A stretch of DNA of 64,000 nucleotides, from positions 1-64,000 of the forward strand of contig JAUJYZ010001389.1 in the NCBI GenBank assembly GCA_033675265.1. Direction: 5' to 3'. Each line of letters starts with the position of its first letter. Position 1 is the stretch's first letter. The position numbers and the translations under genes were made by a program. Origin of the DNA: Actinostola sp. cb2023 (taxonomy: Eukaryota > Cnidaria > Anthozoa > Actiniaria > Actinostolidae). Below are positions 1 through 13,700 of this stretch, piece after piece. The notes under the pieces were generated by a model. It was given only the letters and a program-made list of their open reading frames with translations, had not been told where the DNA came from and did no database searches.

Positions 1-107
1 ATTGGGATTAGGTGCTGTAAGTTGAAGTGCTGGCACTGCATGTCCAAGCACATCAAGGAAGTAACCATGGCAACCCTGTCATTCCAGCACCTAGCACCTG
101 TCACACT

Positions 108-310
108 GTATCAAATGGAAAACACTAGATCCCATTGACCAAAACCAGGTCAAGATTTGAATAACAATAGATGCCTCGTTCTACAAAGACATGTCCTTTG
201 TAGAACGAGGCATATCTAACAATAGTTCCTATTGTTGTACAATAGTTCCTATTGTTATTCAAATCTTGACCTGGTTTTGGTCATTGGGATCTAGTGTTTT
301 CCGTATCAAA
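108..310. mobile_element. Small inverted-repeat element (MITE) with 8-bp target duplication
   Basis: Element 116-302 has arms of about 50 bp starting GGAAAACACTAGATCCC and is flanked by GTATCAAA at 108-115 and 303-310. A second perfect hairpin (tgcctcgttctac / gtagaacgaggca) lies inside. An 8-bp duplication is typical of the hAT superfamily. No coding capacity. It sits in the CCT4 intron upstream of exon a. Confidence 0.75.
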
Positions 311-1024
311 CAGTGGAGTACTTACCTGACCAATACTTAATATTAAACCTATACGAAGACCAAGGACAGGGATGGGTGGGTGAAGTGAATCCGCTACAAT
401 TCACAGCATGCCTGAGCAAGCACTCAGTGATCCGCAAGAATCAACAACCATACTCAGAATGCGATTGCACAATACGCACATGGTCACAATTAGTCTCACA
501 TGACAACCGCTGGCCAGCATTGTCTCAATTTTAACCTTGCCTAAATTTCATTTAGCCACATACATTTGTACATGTATAGACTATTATTAAACTAATAATA
601 ATGTTTGCATCACTTCAACAAACTGTTATATAGACCCTATGCATAATTCCATGCCTTTAAAATAGACAAACTTCACAATACAAATTGTTTCAGCCATCGG
701 AAAGAGTACTTCAAAATACACAAAATTGGAAAGTTGGGTTGTTATAGACCTAATATTCGAGAAGTTATTACAGATCAAAAACAGAGAGTTTTGTATGTAT
801 TTATCAACCGAGGCCTTTAGGACCTCGTTTTCATGTGTTTTTTACACTATAAAGTACTCATACATGTAGCTTCGCAGGAATTTAATATTTCACCTTCAAA
901 CTCATAGACTGACTTTCTTGGAGCATTTGCTATCATAAGGGAAATAGTTATAGTAGGGTTATAGTAATAATGATGACATTTTTTAGGTGCATATAAAACC
1001 TAAATCAAGCCACATTACTTTCAG
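311..1024. other. CCT4 intron sequence without a recognisable gene
   Basis: AT-rich intron. The part at about 745-900 resembles 21260-21410 (shared gagagttttgtatgtattt and a following cctcgtttt), so a dispersed repeat is present on both sides of the gene. No other exon is visible. Confidence 0.5.
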
Positions 1025-1121
1025 GGATGCCGTCAACGACCTGGCTCTTCATTTCCTTAACAAAATGAAAATTCTTGTTGTTCGTGAGATTGAAAGAGAT
1101 GAAATTGAATTTATCTGCAAG
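1025..1121 (+). CDS. CCT4: CCT4 exon a
   Basis: A 97-bp exon after the acceptor ttactttcag, ending at the donor aag|gttagt. It encodes 32 residues ([10 protein letters not shown]...EFICK) plus the last base of a split Arg codon. An in-frame reading continues upstream to 987 and an alternative AG lies at 985-986, but the CCT4 family alignment supports the acceptor at 1023-1024. Confidence 0.9.
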
Positions 1122-1704
1122 GTTAGTGGAACTGCTGAGAAGCACAAATGTAGTGACGTGTGGAGGATACTTGAACAGATTTCATGACTGAAATATCGAG
1201 AATTATTGTTATCGCATCTTTAATTACCGTAATGATTCCGGGGGACTTATTCGATTTTGGGGGGACTTATTCGATTTTGGGGGGTCTAGAGAGGGGGCGC
1301 TTATTAGGGAGGGGGCGCTTATTAGGGAGGGGGCGCTTATTAGGGAGGGGGCGCTTATTAGGGAGGGGGCGCTTATTAGGGAGGGGGCGCTTATTAGGGA
1401 GGGGGCGCTTATTAGGGAGGGGGGCGCTTATTAGGGAGGGGGCGCTTATTAGGGAGGGGGCGCTTATTAGGGAGGGGGCGCTTATTAGAGAGGGGGCACT
1501 TATTAGGGAGGGGGCTTACATTATTTATGTTGTTGTAGAGTATTGGTTGTAAACCTATATTTTTACTATCATGATTTATTCATTTCTTTTATCCATTTTT
1601 ATTATGTTTATTATTTTATATTTTAGTTTTATTTTTCTTTCCCTCTGAGATCAATATTAGTGCGTTTAATTAAGAATGTTATTTTTTTATTATTGTTATT
1701 GTTA

Positions 1705-1790
<86 letters not shown>

Positions 1791-4700
1791 GCTATTTGTT
1801 TGGATCACTTTACACCAGAGATGCTTACATTATTTATGTTGTTGTAGAGTATTGGTTGTAAGCCTATTGCTAGTCTGGATCACTTTACACCAGAGATGCT
1901 TACATTATTTATGTTGTTGTAGAGTATTGGTTGTAAGCCTATTGCTAGTCTGGATCACTTTACACCAGAGATGCTTACATTATTTATGTTGTTGTAGAGT
2001 ATTGGTTGTAAGCCTATTGCTAGTCTGGATCACTTTACACCAGAGATGCTTACATTATTTATGTTGTTGTAGAGTATTGGTTGTAAGCCTATTGCTAGTC
2101 TGGATCACTTTACACCAGAGATGCTTACATTATTTATGTTGTTGTAGAGTATTGGTTGTAAGCCTATTGCTAGTCTGGATCACTTTACACCAGAGATGCT
2201 TACATTATTTATGTTGTTGTAGAGTATTGGTTGTAAGCCTATTGCTAGTCTGGATCACTTTACACCAGAGATGCTTACATTATTTATGTTGTTGTAGAGT
2301 ATTGGTTGTAAGCCTATTGCTAGTCTGGATCACTTTACACCAGAGATGCTTACATTATTTATGTTGTTGTAGAGTATTGGTTGTAAGCCTATTGCTAGTC
2401 TGGATCACTTTACACCAGAGATGCTTACATTATTTATGTTGTTGTAGAGTATTGGTTGTAAGCCTATTGCTAGTCTGGATCACTTTACACCAGAGATGCT
2501 TACATTATTTATGTTGTTGTAGAGTATTGGTTGTAAGCCTATAGCTAGTCTGGATCACTTTACACCAGAGATGCTTACATTATTTATGTTGTTGTAGAGT
2601 ATTGGTTGTAAGCCTATTGCTAGTCTGGATCACTTTACACCAGAGATGCTTACATTTTTTATGTTGTTGTAGAGTATTGGTTGTAAGCCTATTGCTAGTC
2701 TGGATCACTTTACACCAGAGATGCTTACATTATTTATGTTGTTGTAGAGTATTGGTTGTAAGCCTATTGCTAGTCTGGATCACTTTACACCAGAGATGCT
2801 TACATTATTTATGTTGTTGTAGAGTATTGGTTGTAAGCCTATTGCTAGTCTGGATCACTTTACACCAGAGATGCTTACATTATTTATGTTGTTGTAGAGT
2901 ATTGGTTGTAAGCCTATTGTTAGTCTGGATCACTTTACACCAGAGATGCTTACATTATTTATGTTGTTGTAGAGTATTGGTTGTAAGCCTATTGCTAGTC
3001 TGGATCACTTTACACCAGAGATGCTTACATTATTTATGTTGTTGTAGAGTATTGGTTGTAAGCCTATTGCTAGTCTGGATCACTTTACACCAGAGATGCT
3101 TACATTATTTATGTTGTTGTAGAGTATTGGTTGTAAGCCTATTGCTAGTCTGGATCACTTTACACCAGAGATGCTTACATTATTTATGTTGTTGTAGAGT
3201 ATTGGTTGTAAGCCTATTGCTAGTCTGGATCACTTTACACCAGAGATGCTTACATTATTTATGTTGTTGTAGAGTATTGGTTGTAAGCCTATTGCTAGTC
3301 TGGATCACTTTACACCAGAGATGCTTACATTATTTATGTTGTTGTAGAGTATTGGTTGTAAGCCTATTGCTAGTCTGGATCACTTTACACCAGAGATGCT
3401 TACATTATTTATGTTGTTGTAGAGTATTGGTTGTAAGCCTATAGCTAGTCTGGATCACTTTACACCAGAGATTACATTATTTATGTTGTTGTAGAGTATT
3501 GGTTGTAAGCCTATTGCTAGTCTGGATCACTTTACACCAGAGATGCTTACATTATTTATGTTGTTGTAGAGTATTGGTTGTAAGCCTATTCTCACTGCAT
3601 ACATAATTAGTGCTGCACGGGAAAATAAGTAAAATAAATAAAATACCCACGTGCTTTAGTCCGTGCTTCGCCGTAGTAATGCTTTGCGGTCCCTTGGTAT
3701 AAATGCGCGTGTTTGGCTTGAAACTGGGCCATTTCACCGACGTTTGAATCTTCGGTTAGGAGTCTTTCGCTCTGGTTTCAATCTCCGTCAACCACCGCCA
3801 GCAGCATGGAAGCGGATCCTTTTCTCCAAGTTGTCCCAGTTGCTCCTGTCCTGTTTGGTGTGGCCTTGGTTGGTGTTCTACAAGTTGCCCCTGTTGCTGC
3901 CATCCCTGTTGCTGTTCAATTAATGTTCAATGGGTAATTTTACTGTGTGCATGTTCACAGTTGAGTGTAGTGTTTGGTTTTTGGGGCGTAGTACTCAAGT
4001 CATACATGTTTCCTATTTTACGCGTTCAGTTGTGCTTGTAGTACAGCAGTTTGGTAGCTAGTAGCTTTTTCTCGTTCGGTTTCGTACTTATGGTTTCCAC
4101 CTTTTAGCTTGTTTCAGTTTTTTGTATTGGACGTTTTACCTTTTTCTCGTGGATTTGCATAGGTATTTGGTCGTAGCTCCCGTGCATAAACAAAGCACGC
4201 AATTACGATATTAAAATTCTTTACTTGGCATTGTGTTTGCCCTTGGGACGGCTTGAATTGTGTTTCATTTTTGTTTTATAATGTGCTTTCTTCTCGGTCG
4301 TTCGCAGTTTCTTTCAATTCCGGCTCTCTGGGAGTTGGTTATTAGGCGGCCCGGGACTCCGACATGTTTAATTTTGGACAGATATGGCGGTCAGGGACTG
4401 CGAAGAGTTTAATTTTGAAGAGAGATATCGATTGTGAAGGCAGTCAGGGACTGCGAAGAGTTTAATTGTGCAAACGAAGATATCGTGAAGGCAGTCAGGG
4501 ACTGCGAAGAGTTTAATTTTGCAAACGGAGATATCGTGAAGGCAGTCAGGGACTGCAAAGAGTTTAATTTTGAAGAGAGATATCGATTGTGAAGGCAGTC
4601 AGGGACTGCAAAGAGTTTTAATTTTGAAGAGAGATATTGTGAAGGCAGTCAGGGACTGCGAAGAGTTTAATTTTGCAAACGGAGATATCGTGAAGGCAGT

Positions 4701-7700
4701 CGGGGACTGCAAAGAGTTTAATTTTGCAAACGGAGATATCGTGAAGGCAGTCAGGGACTGCGAAGAGTTTAATTTTGCAAACGGAGATATCGTGAAGGCA
4801 GTCAGGGACTGCGAAGAGTTCATCGCCAACTATTCCGGTCATCCTGACCCGTAGGTCACGCAACGGCGTAACTTTGGAAAATATACTTAGAGTATCAGTC
4901 AAATTCGCTCCTAAACACGTTCAATAAGGCCCTGAGGAGGCTCCTCTTGTGAATTAAACACCATTCGAATTGAAAGCAACTACCAAACTGTATGTGTTAT
5001 GTATATTTAGAGCTCAATATTATCGAAGAAACATTTTAGAACGGAAATACTAACTCGGTTTGACGATTTTGAGCAATAGCACAGGGAGCCCAAGCGCCCT
5101 CAGGCCCGGACTTGGAGAAATCAAACTTACTTGCGACGGTATCCCTGTGCTTTAACAGCTATCCCATGGATCTTTACGGCAAATGAAAGCTGGATATTTG
5201 GGCTTTATTTTGATGCCAAACATGACGATTTTCGGTAAAGTTTCGGCTTCAAACTTCACTATACTTCGTCCACCGCAAGCAGACATTTGGTGTTCTCACG
5301 GTGTGATAATGGAGCATTTTCAAAGCCACAAACGAAAAGTAGAATTATCTCCAATCTAGACATACTTTCGTGAGTGATCTTACAGGTATGCCTACTTTAT
5401 AAATCCACCGCGGCAAATTGGATAAAGTCATCTGTATTTCGACAATTCGACTTGGAACTTCGCACTTTCGCATGTTTTTGTCCAAATTTACAGAGGCAGT
5501 ATGGACGATACTGACGTCGATCGAAGATTTTCAAACGAAAGGTAGAAAATTATATTTTTGTAATTTGTATTAGCCAGAACAAAGTATAAGGAGTAGTGGA
5601 ATGCTATTCTACCGCGGCAAATTAATATTCTTCAGAACATAGACTTTTATTTGCCTTGATTTGATCGCTTCCCCATCAAGCCTTGTATTTGTATTCGCCA
5701 TTTTCATTATTCGATTGGGGGAGACCGCTGTTCATCGCGGGCTCAGATGACCGGAATAGTTGGCGATGTAATTCAGTTGCAAACGGAGATATCGTGAAGG
5801 CAGTCAGGGACTGCGAAGAGTTTAATTCAGTTGCAAACGGAGATATCGTGAAGGCAGTCAGGGACTGCGAAGAGTTTAATTCAGTTGCAAACGGAGATAT
5901 CGTGAAGGCAGTCGGGGACTGCGAAGAGTTTAATTTTGCAAACGGAGATATCGTGAAGGCAGTCAGGGACTGCGAAGAGTTTAGTTTTGCAAACGGAGAT
6001 ATCGTGAAGGCAGTCGGGACTGCAAAGAGTTTAATTTTGAAGAGAGTTACTGTGAAGGCAGTCGGGGACTGCAAAGAGTTTAATTTTGCAAACGAAGATC
6101 AGTATCGTGAAGGCAGTCGGGGACTGCTGTAAAGAGTTAAAATTTGAAGAGAGATATTGTGGAGGCAGTCGGAGACTGCGAAGAGTTTAACTTTCTATCA
6201 TGCATAGGTCAGTTGGTCGTAGCTCCCGTGCAAAAACAAATCAAGAAATTACGAGCTTAGAATTCTTTACTTGGCATTGTGTTTGCCCTTGGGACGGCTT
6301 GAATTGTGTTTCATTTTTGTTTTATAATGTGCTTTCTTCTCGGTCGTTTACAGTTTCTTTCCGGCTCTCTGGGAGTTGGTTAATTAGGCAGTTCGGAACT
6401 CCGACATGTTTAATTTTGGACCTGAGATATGGCGGTCAGGGACTGCGAAGAGTTTAACTTTTGAAGAGAGATATCGATTGTGAAGGCAGTCAGGGACTGC
6501 AAAGAGTTTAATTTTGCAAACGGAGATATCGTGAAGGCAGTCAGGGACTGCAAAGAGTTTAATTTTGAAGAGAGATGTCGATTGTGAAGGCAGTCAGGGA
6601 CTGCAAAGAGTTTAATTTTGCAAACGGAGATATCGTGAAGGCAGTCGGGGACTGTAAAGAGTTTAAATTTGAAGAGAGATAGTGTGAAGGCAGTCAGAGA
6701 CTGCGAACTAGTTTAATTTCTATCATGCATAGGTATTTGGTCGTAGCTCCCGTGCAAAAACAAATCACTGAAATTACGAGCTTAGAATTCCTTACTTGGC
6801 ATTGTGTTTGCCCTTGGGACGGCTTGAATTGTCAGTGTCGTCGGCTCTCTGGGAGTTGGTTGATTAGGCAGTTCGGAACTCCGACATGTTTAATTTTGGA
6901 CAGATAGTGGCGGTCAGGGACTGCAAAGAGTTTAATTTTGAAGAGAGATATCGTGAAGGCAGTCAGGGACTGCAAAGAGTTTAATTTTGAAGAGAGATAT
7001 CGATTGTGAAGGCAGTCGGGGACTGCAAAGAGTTTAATTTTGAAGAGAGATATTGTGAAGGCAGTCAGGGACTGCGAAGAGTTTAATTTCTATCATGCAA
7101 AATTTGGTCGCAGAAGCGCAAATGTTTTTTTGAAAAGGATAAGTGGATCACAGGTATATCAACGATTTTCCAGTTATTCTCGCTCACAGGGCTTCCTGTG
7201 TTGTATGTGGACGCGTTTCACCGCTGGACACTTATTATCCAGCTTGATTCGAGATTTTGAGGAATCGATCGATCGGTCGATCAATTCTGCGATCATGGGT
7301 TTAAAAAGGGATAAGATGATTTCTGAGTATGACGTCGCTGGTCATGGCCTCGTGGTTATTGCGAGATCCACATCGTGGTTCGACATCACGATGATTTTCG
7401 GTGCGGTACTTTAATATGATCAGCGGTGGTAATAACATGGGCGCTGTGATGCAATACGTTCTCCTTGGTTGCATTGTACTTACACTCGGAAAAGAAAGCG
7501 AAAGCATGACATGTTCATAGCGACTATACAAGACGACATAACCTTACTGCACTGAGGTCATTCAGACTCGATGTCTCGTATTGCATAAATCATGTTGTTA
7601 GAGCCTTCGGTGATTATATTGGTGGCCGGCACATGGCGCATGCATCGTAGAACCCAGTTAGGATTCGAGGTCAACGACAAAGAACGGATCTCACTTTTAG

Positions 7701-10700
7701 AGTCGGGCTTTTTCCACAGGAAGCCCGACTAATGATTAAAAGTCCTAATGCTGATCAACGAAATGACATGCAAGATACCTGACATGAAGTTCTATGCTGT
7801 GTCCGTAAGTTCTAACAATCGAAAACAGTCCGTTGCGGTATACTCTGAGTCCATAAGATTGAAGAGATTATTATTGTAAAGGCACTCCGTTACTGCAAAG
7901 CGTTTAGGTTTAAAAAAAAAAATTCATATTGTGACGATCATGTATTATGTTACTGATCAATTTCCGTTCCTTTCCCCGTCCCAACCTGGACACCGTTGAC
8001 CTTGGGGGGACCTTCTCAGTGTTTCAATTCCGGACCTAGTTCGGAGCCTGGGGTCAACGGAGGGTCGGGTTCCCTGTTTCGATAACCCTCGATTTATAAT
8101 TGCTGTCCCTCTTCGTGGGCGAATTCAAACTGTTCCTTATTTGCTTCGCGAGTAGTTCAGGCCTACTTGTTGTGCAACTCCTGATGATGATTCAATTATG
8201 TGCATTGTCGACCAGGGAACCTCGCCCTTCGTTGGCCTTTGGCTTCTCCTGAAATGGTGGTAGTTAATCCATGTCTGGGTCGTGGACCCTCGAGTGTTAC
8301 CCATTTCGAATTCTCAGTAAATGGGGTGTCTTCATTCCCCAATTTGGGTCAGTCGATGTTCCATAGTGTTTTAAATTGTTGGATCAATTTCTGAGTATTG
8401 GGAGAGGTTAGATAAAAGTTCAGGGTTCTTCTCCTACTCGGTGATTGTTATTCTGTTTCTCCAGACAGTTAGTTGCGTCGATGACATATTGTCGTAGGCG
8501 GGAGCGGGAGCTACCCATAACTTATTCCCGTGCAGTGCTGATGGGTATGCAGTGAGGATATATTACTATTCTCACTGCATACATAATTAGTGCTGCACGG
8601 GAAAATAAGTAAAATAAATAAAATACCCACGTGCTTTAGTCCGTGCTTCGCCGTAGTAATGCTTTGCGGTCCCTTGGTATAAATGCGCGTGTTTGGCTTG
8701 AAACTGGGCCATTTCACCGACGTTTGAATCTTCGGTTAGGAGTCTTTTGCCCCACCCACCCCCCCCCCTGGCGGTGGTTGACGGAACTCTCTGCTCTCTT
8801 TTATCCTTGCTGTATTCCTGTTGCCATTGCGGTCGCGGTCGCTACCCATAACTTATTCCCGTGCAGTGCTGATGGGTATGCAGTGAGGATATATTACTAT
8901 TGCTAGTCTGGATCACTTTACACCAGAGATGCTTACATTATCTATGTTGTTGTAGAGTATTGGTTGTAAGCCTATAGCTAGTCTGGATCACTTTACACCA
9001 GAGATGCTTACATTATCTATGTTGTTGTAGAGTATTGGTTGTAAGCCTATTGCTAGTCTGGATCACTTTACACCAGAGATGCTTACATTATTTATGTTGT
9101 TGTAGAGTATTGGTTGTAAGCCTATTGCTAGTCTGGATCACTTTACACCAGAGATGCTTACATTATCTATGTTGTTGTAGAGTATTGGTTGTAAGCCTAT
9201 TGCTAGTCTGGATCACTTTACACCAGAGATGCTTACATTATCTATGTTGTTGTAGAGTATTGGTTGTAAGCCTATAGCTAGTCTGGATCACTTTACACCA
9301 GAGATGCTTACATTATTTATGTTGTTGTAGAGTATTGGTTGTAAGCCTATTGCTAGTCTGGATCACTTTACACCAGAGATGCTTACATTATTTATGTTGT
9401 TGTAGAGTATTGGTTGTAAGCCTATAGCTAGTCTGGATCACTTTACACCAGAGATGCTTACATTATTTATGTTGTTGTAGAGTATTGGTTGTAAGCCTAT
9501 TGCTAGTCTGGATCACTTTACACCAGAGATGCTTACATTATTTATGTTGTTGTAGAGTATTGGTTGTAAGCCTATTGCTAGTCTGGATCACTTTACACCA
9601 GAGATGCTTACATTATTTATGTTGTTGTAGAGTATTGGTTGTAAGCCTATTGCTAGTCTGGATCACTTTACACCAGAGATGCTTACATTATCTATGTTGT
9701 TGTAGAGTATTGGTTGTAAGCCTATAGCTAGTCTGGATCACTTTACACCAGAGATGCTTACATTATTTATGTTGTTGTAGAGTATTGGTTGTAAGCCTAT
9801 TGCTAGTCTGGATCACTTTACACCAGAGATGCTTACATTATTTATGTTGTTGTAGATTATTGGTTGTAAGCCTATTGCTAGTCTGGATCACTTTACACCA
9901 GAGATGCTTACATTATTTATGTTGTTGTAGATTATTGGTTGTAAGCCTATTGCTAGTCTGGATCACTTTACACCAGAGATGCTTACATTATTTATGTTGT
10001 TGTAGAGTATTGGTTGTAAGCCTATTGTTAGTCTGGATCACTTTACACCAGAGATGCTTACATTATTTATGTTGTTGTAGAGTATTGGTTGTAAGCCTAT
10101 AGCTAGTCTGGATCACTTTACACCAGAGATGCTTACATTATTTATGTTGTTGTAGAGTATTGGTTGTAAGCCTATTGCTAGTCTGGATCACTTTACACCA
10201 GAGATGCTTACATTATTTATGTTGTTGTAGAGTATTGGTTGTAAGCCTATTGCTAGTCTGGATCACTTTACACCAGAGATGCTTACATTATTTATGTTGT
10301 TGTAGAGTATTGGTTGTAAGCCTATTGCTAGTCTGGATCACTTTACACCAGAGATGCTTACATTATTTATGTTGTTGTAGAGTATTGGTTGTAAGCCTAT
10401 TGCTAGTCTGGATCACTTTACACCAGAGATGCTTACATTATTTATGTTGTTGTAGAGTATTGGTTGTAAGCCTATTGTTAGTCTGGATCACTTTACACCA
10501 GAGATGCTTACATTATTTATGTTGTTGTAGAGTATTGGTTGTAAGCCTATTGCTAGTCTGGATCACTTTACACCAGAGATGCTTACATTATTTATGTTGT
10601 TGTAGAGTATTGGTTGTAAGCCTATTGCTAGTCTGGATCACTTTACACCAGAGATGCTTACATTATTTATGTTGTTGTAGAGTATTGGTTGTAAGCCTAT

Positions 10701-13700
10701 AGCTAGTCTGGATCACTTTACACCAGAGATGCTTACATTATTTATGTTGTTGTAGAGTATTGGTTGTAAGCCTATTGCTAGTCTGGATCACTTTACACCA
10801 GAGATGCTTACATTATTTATGTTGTTGTAGAGTATTGGTTGTAAGCCTATAGCTAGTCTGGATCACTTTACACCAGAGATGCTTACATTATTTATGTTGT
10901 TGTAGAGTATTGGTTGTAAGCCTTATAGCTAGTCTGGATCACTTTACACCAGAGATGCTTACATTATTTATGTTGTTGTAGAGTATTGGTTGTAAGCCTA
11001 TAGCTAGTCTGGATCACTTTACACCAGAGATGCTTACATTATTTATGTTGTTGTAGAGTATTGGTTGTAAGCCTATTGCTAGTCTGGATCACTTTACACC
11101 AGAGATGCTTACATTATTTATGTTGTTGTAGAGTATTGGTTGTAAGCCTATAGCTAGTCTGGATCACTTTACACCAGAGATGCTTACATTATTTATGTTG
11201 TTGTAGAGTATTGGTTGTAAGCCTATTGCTAGTCTGGATCACTTTACACCAGAGATGCTTACATTATTTATGTTGTTGTAGAGTATTGGTTGTAAGCCTA
11301 TAGCTAGTCTAGATCACTTTACACCAGAGATGCTTACATTATTTATGTTGTTGTAGAGTATTGGTTGTAAGCCTATTGCTAGTCTGGATCACTTGACACC
11401 AGAGATGCTGACATTATTTATGTTGTTGTAGAGTATTGGTTGTAAGCCTATAGCTAGTCTGGATCACTTTACACCAGAGATGCTTACATTATTTATGTTG
11501 TTGTAGAGTATTGGTTGTAAGCCTATTGCTAGTCTGGATCACTTGACACCAGAGATGCTTACATTATTTATGTTGTTGTAGAGTATTGGTTGTAAGCCTA
11601 TTGCTAGTCTGGATCACTTTACACCAGAGATGCTTACATTATTTATGTTGTTGTAGAGTATTGGTTGTAAGCCTATTGCTAGTCTGGATCACTTTACACC
11701 AGAGATGCTTACATTATTTATGTTGTTGTAGAGTATTGGTTGTAAGCCTATTGCTAGTCTGGATCACTTTACACCAGAGATGCTTACATTATTTATGTTG
11801 TTGTAGAGTATTGGTTGTAAGCCTATTGCTAGTCTGGATCACTTTACACCAGAGATGCTTACATTATTTATGTTGTTGTAGAGTATTGGTTGTAAGCCTA
11901 TAGCTAGTCTGGATCACTTTACACCAGAGATGCTTACATTATTTATGTTGTTGTAGAGTATTGGTTGTAAGCCTATTGCTAGTCTGGATCACTTTACACC
12001 AGAGATGCTTACATTATCTATGTTGTTGTAGAGTATTGGTTGTAAGCCTATAGCTAGTCTGGATCACTTTACACCAGAGATGCTTACATTATTTATGTTG
12101 TTGTAGAGTATTGGTTGTAAGCCTATTGCTAGTCTGGATCACTTTACACCAGAGATGCTTACATTATTTATGTTGTTGTAGATTATTGGTTGTAAGCCTA
12201 TAGCTAGTCTGGATCACTTTACACCAGAGATGCTTACATTATTTATGTTGTTGTAGAGTATTGGTTGTAAGCCTATTGCTAGTCTGGATCACTTTACACC
12301 AGAGATGCTTACATTATTTATGTTGTTGTAGAGTATTGGTTGTAAGCCTATTGCTAGTCTAGATCACTTTACACCAGAGATGCTTACATTATTTATGTTG
12401 TTGTAGATTATTGGTTGTAAGCCTATTGCTAGTCTGGATCACTTTACACCAGAGATGCTTACATTATTTATGTTGTTGTAGAGTATTGGTTGTAAGCCTA
12501 TTGCTAGTCTGGATCACTTTACACCAGAGATGCTTACATTATTTATGTTGTTGTAGAGTATTGGTTGTAAGCCTATTGCTAGTCTAGATCACTTTACACC
12601 AGAGATGCTTACATTATTTATGTTGTTGTAGATTATTGGTTGTAAGCCTATTGCTAGTCTGGATCACTTTACACCAGAGATGCTTACATTATTTATGTTG
12701 TTGTAGAGTATTGGTTGTAAGCCTATAGCTAGTCTGGATCACTTTACACCAGAGATGCTTACATTATTTATGTTGTTGTAGAGTATTGGTTGTAAGCCTA
12801 TTGCTAGTCTGGATCACTTTACACCAGAGATGCTTACATTATTTATGTTGTTGTAGAGTATTGGTTGTAAGCCTATAGCTAGTCTGGATCACTTTACACC
12901 AGAGATGCTTACATTATTTATGTTGTTGTAGAGTATTGGTTGTAAGCCTATAGCTAGTCTGGATCACTTTACACCAGAGATGCTTACATTATTTATGTTG
13001 TTGTAGAGTATTGGTTGTAAGCCTATTGCTAGTCTGGATCACTTTACACCAGAGATGCTTACATTATTTATGTTGTTGTAGAGTATTGGTTGTAAGCCTA
13101 TTGCTAGTCTGGATCACTTTACACCAGAGATGCTTACATTATTTATGTTGTTGTAGAGTATTGGTTGTAAGCCTATAGCTAGTCTGGATCACTTTACACC
13201 AGAGATGCTTACATTATTTATGTTGTTGTAGAGTATTGGTTGTAAGCCTATAGCTAGTCTGGATCACTTTACACCAGAGATGCTTACATTATTTATGTTG
13301 TTGTAGAGTATTGGTTGTAAGCCTATTGCTAGTCTGGATCACTTTACACCAGAGATGCTTACATTATTTATGTTGTTGTAGAGTATTGGTTGTAAGCCTA
13401 TAGCTAGTCTGGATCACTTTACACCAGAGATGCTTACATTATTTATGTTGTTGTAGAGTATTGGTTGTAAGCCTATAGCTAGTCTGGATCACTTTACACC
13501 AGAGATGCTTACATTATTTATGTTGTTGTAGAGTATTGGTTGTAAGCCTATTGCTAGTCTGGATCACTTTACACACCAGAGATGCTTACATTATTTATGT
13601 TGTTGTAGAGTATTGGTTGTAAGCCTATTGCTAGTCTGGATCACTTTACACCAGAGATGCTTACATTATTTATGTTGTTGTAGAGTATTGGTTGTAAGCC

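Larger units (their letters stand above)
3590..8569 (+). mobile_element. 5-kb Helentron/Helitron-like non-autonomous element inserted in the 75-bp array
   Basis: Starts TCTCACTGCATAC. Near its other end the inverted form gtatgcagtgag appears, followed by a 14-base tail (gatatattactatt). The insertion lies between the two T's of the satellite's cctat^tgctag, with no target duplication. Asymmetric terminal inverted repeats, T^T insertion, a 5' TC end, internal tandem repeats and head-to-tail tandem copies are features described for Helentron-type rolling-circle elements and their HINE derivatives. No Rep/helicase ORF is visible. It contains 51-bp repeats, three copies of a roughly 230-bp segment and a nested 948-bp element. 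An alternative is an ordinary TIR element with TATT duplication. Confidence 0.6.

Noticed and set aside
1852..3444. Long open frames ([22 protein letters not shown] repeats) that look like a repeat protein
   Set aside because: They come from a 75-bp satellite whose length is a multiple of three. The sequence is explained by the CCT4 acceptor/exon read in another frame, and the frame breaks wherever the tatagctag variant occurs.
4570..6132. Repeat-protein frames ([15 protein letters not shown]) in the Helentron-like element
   Set aside because: The 51-bp unit is a multiple of three and open on both strands; variants with other lengths break the frame, and no start or flanking coding sequence is seen.
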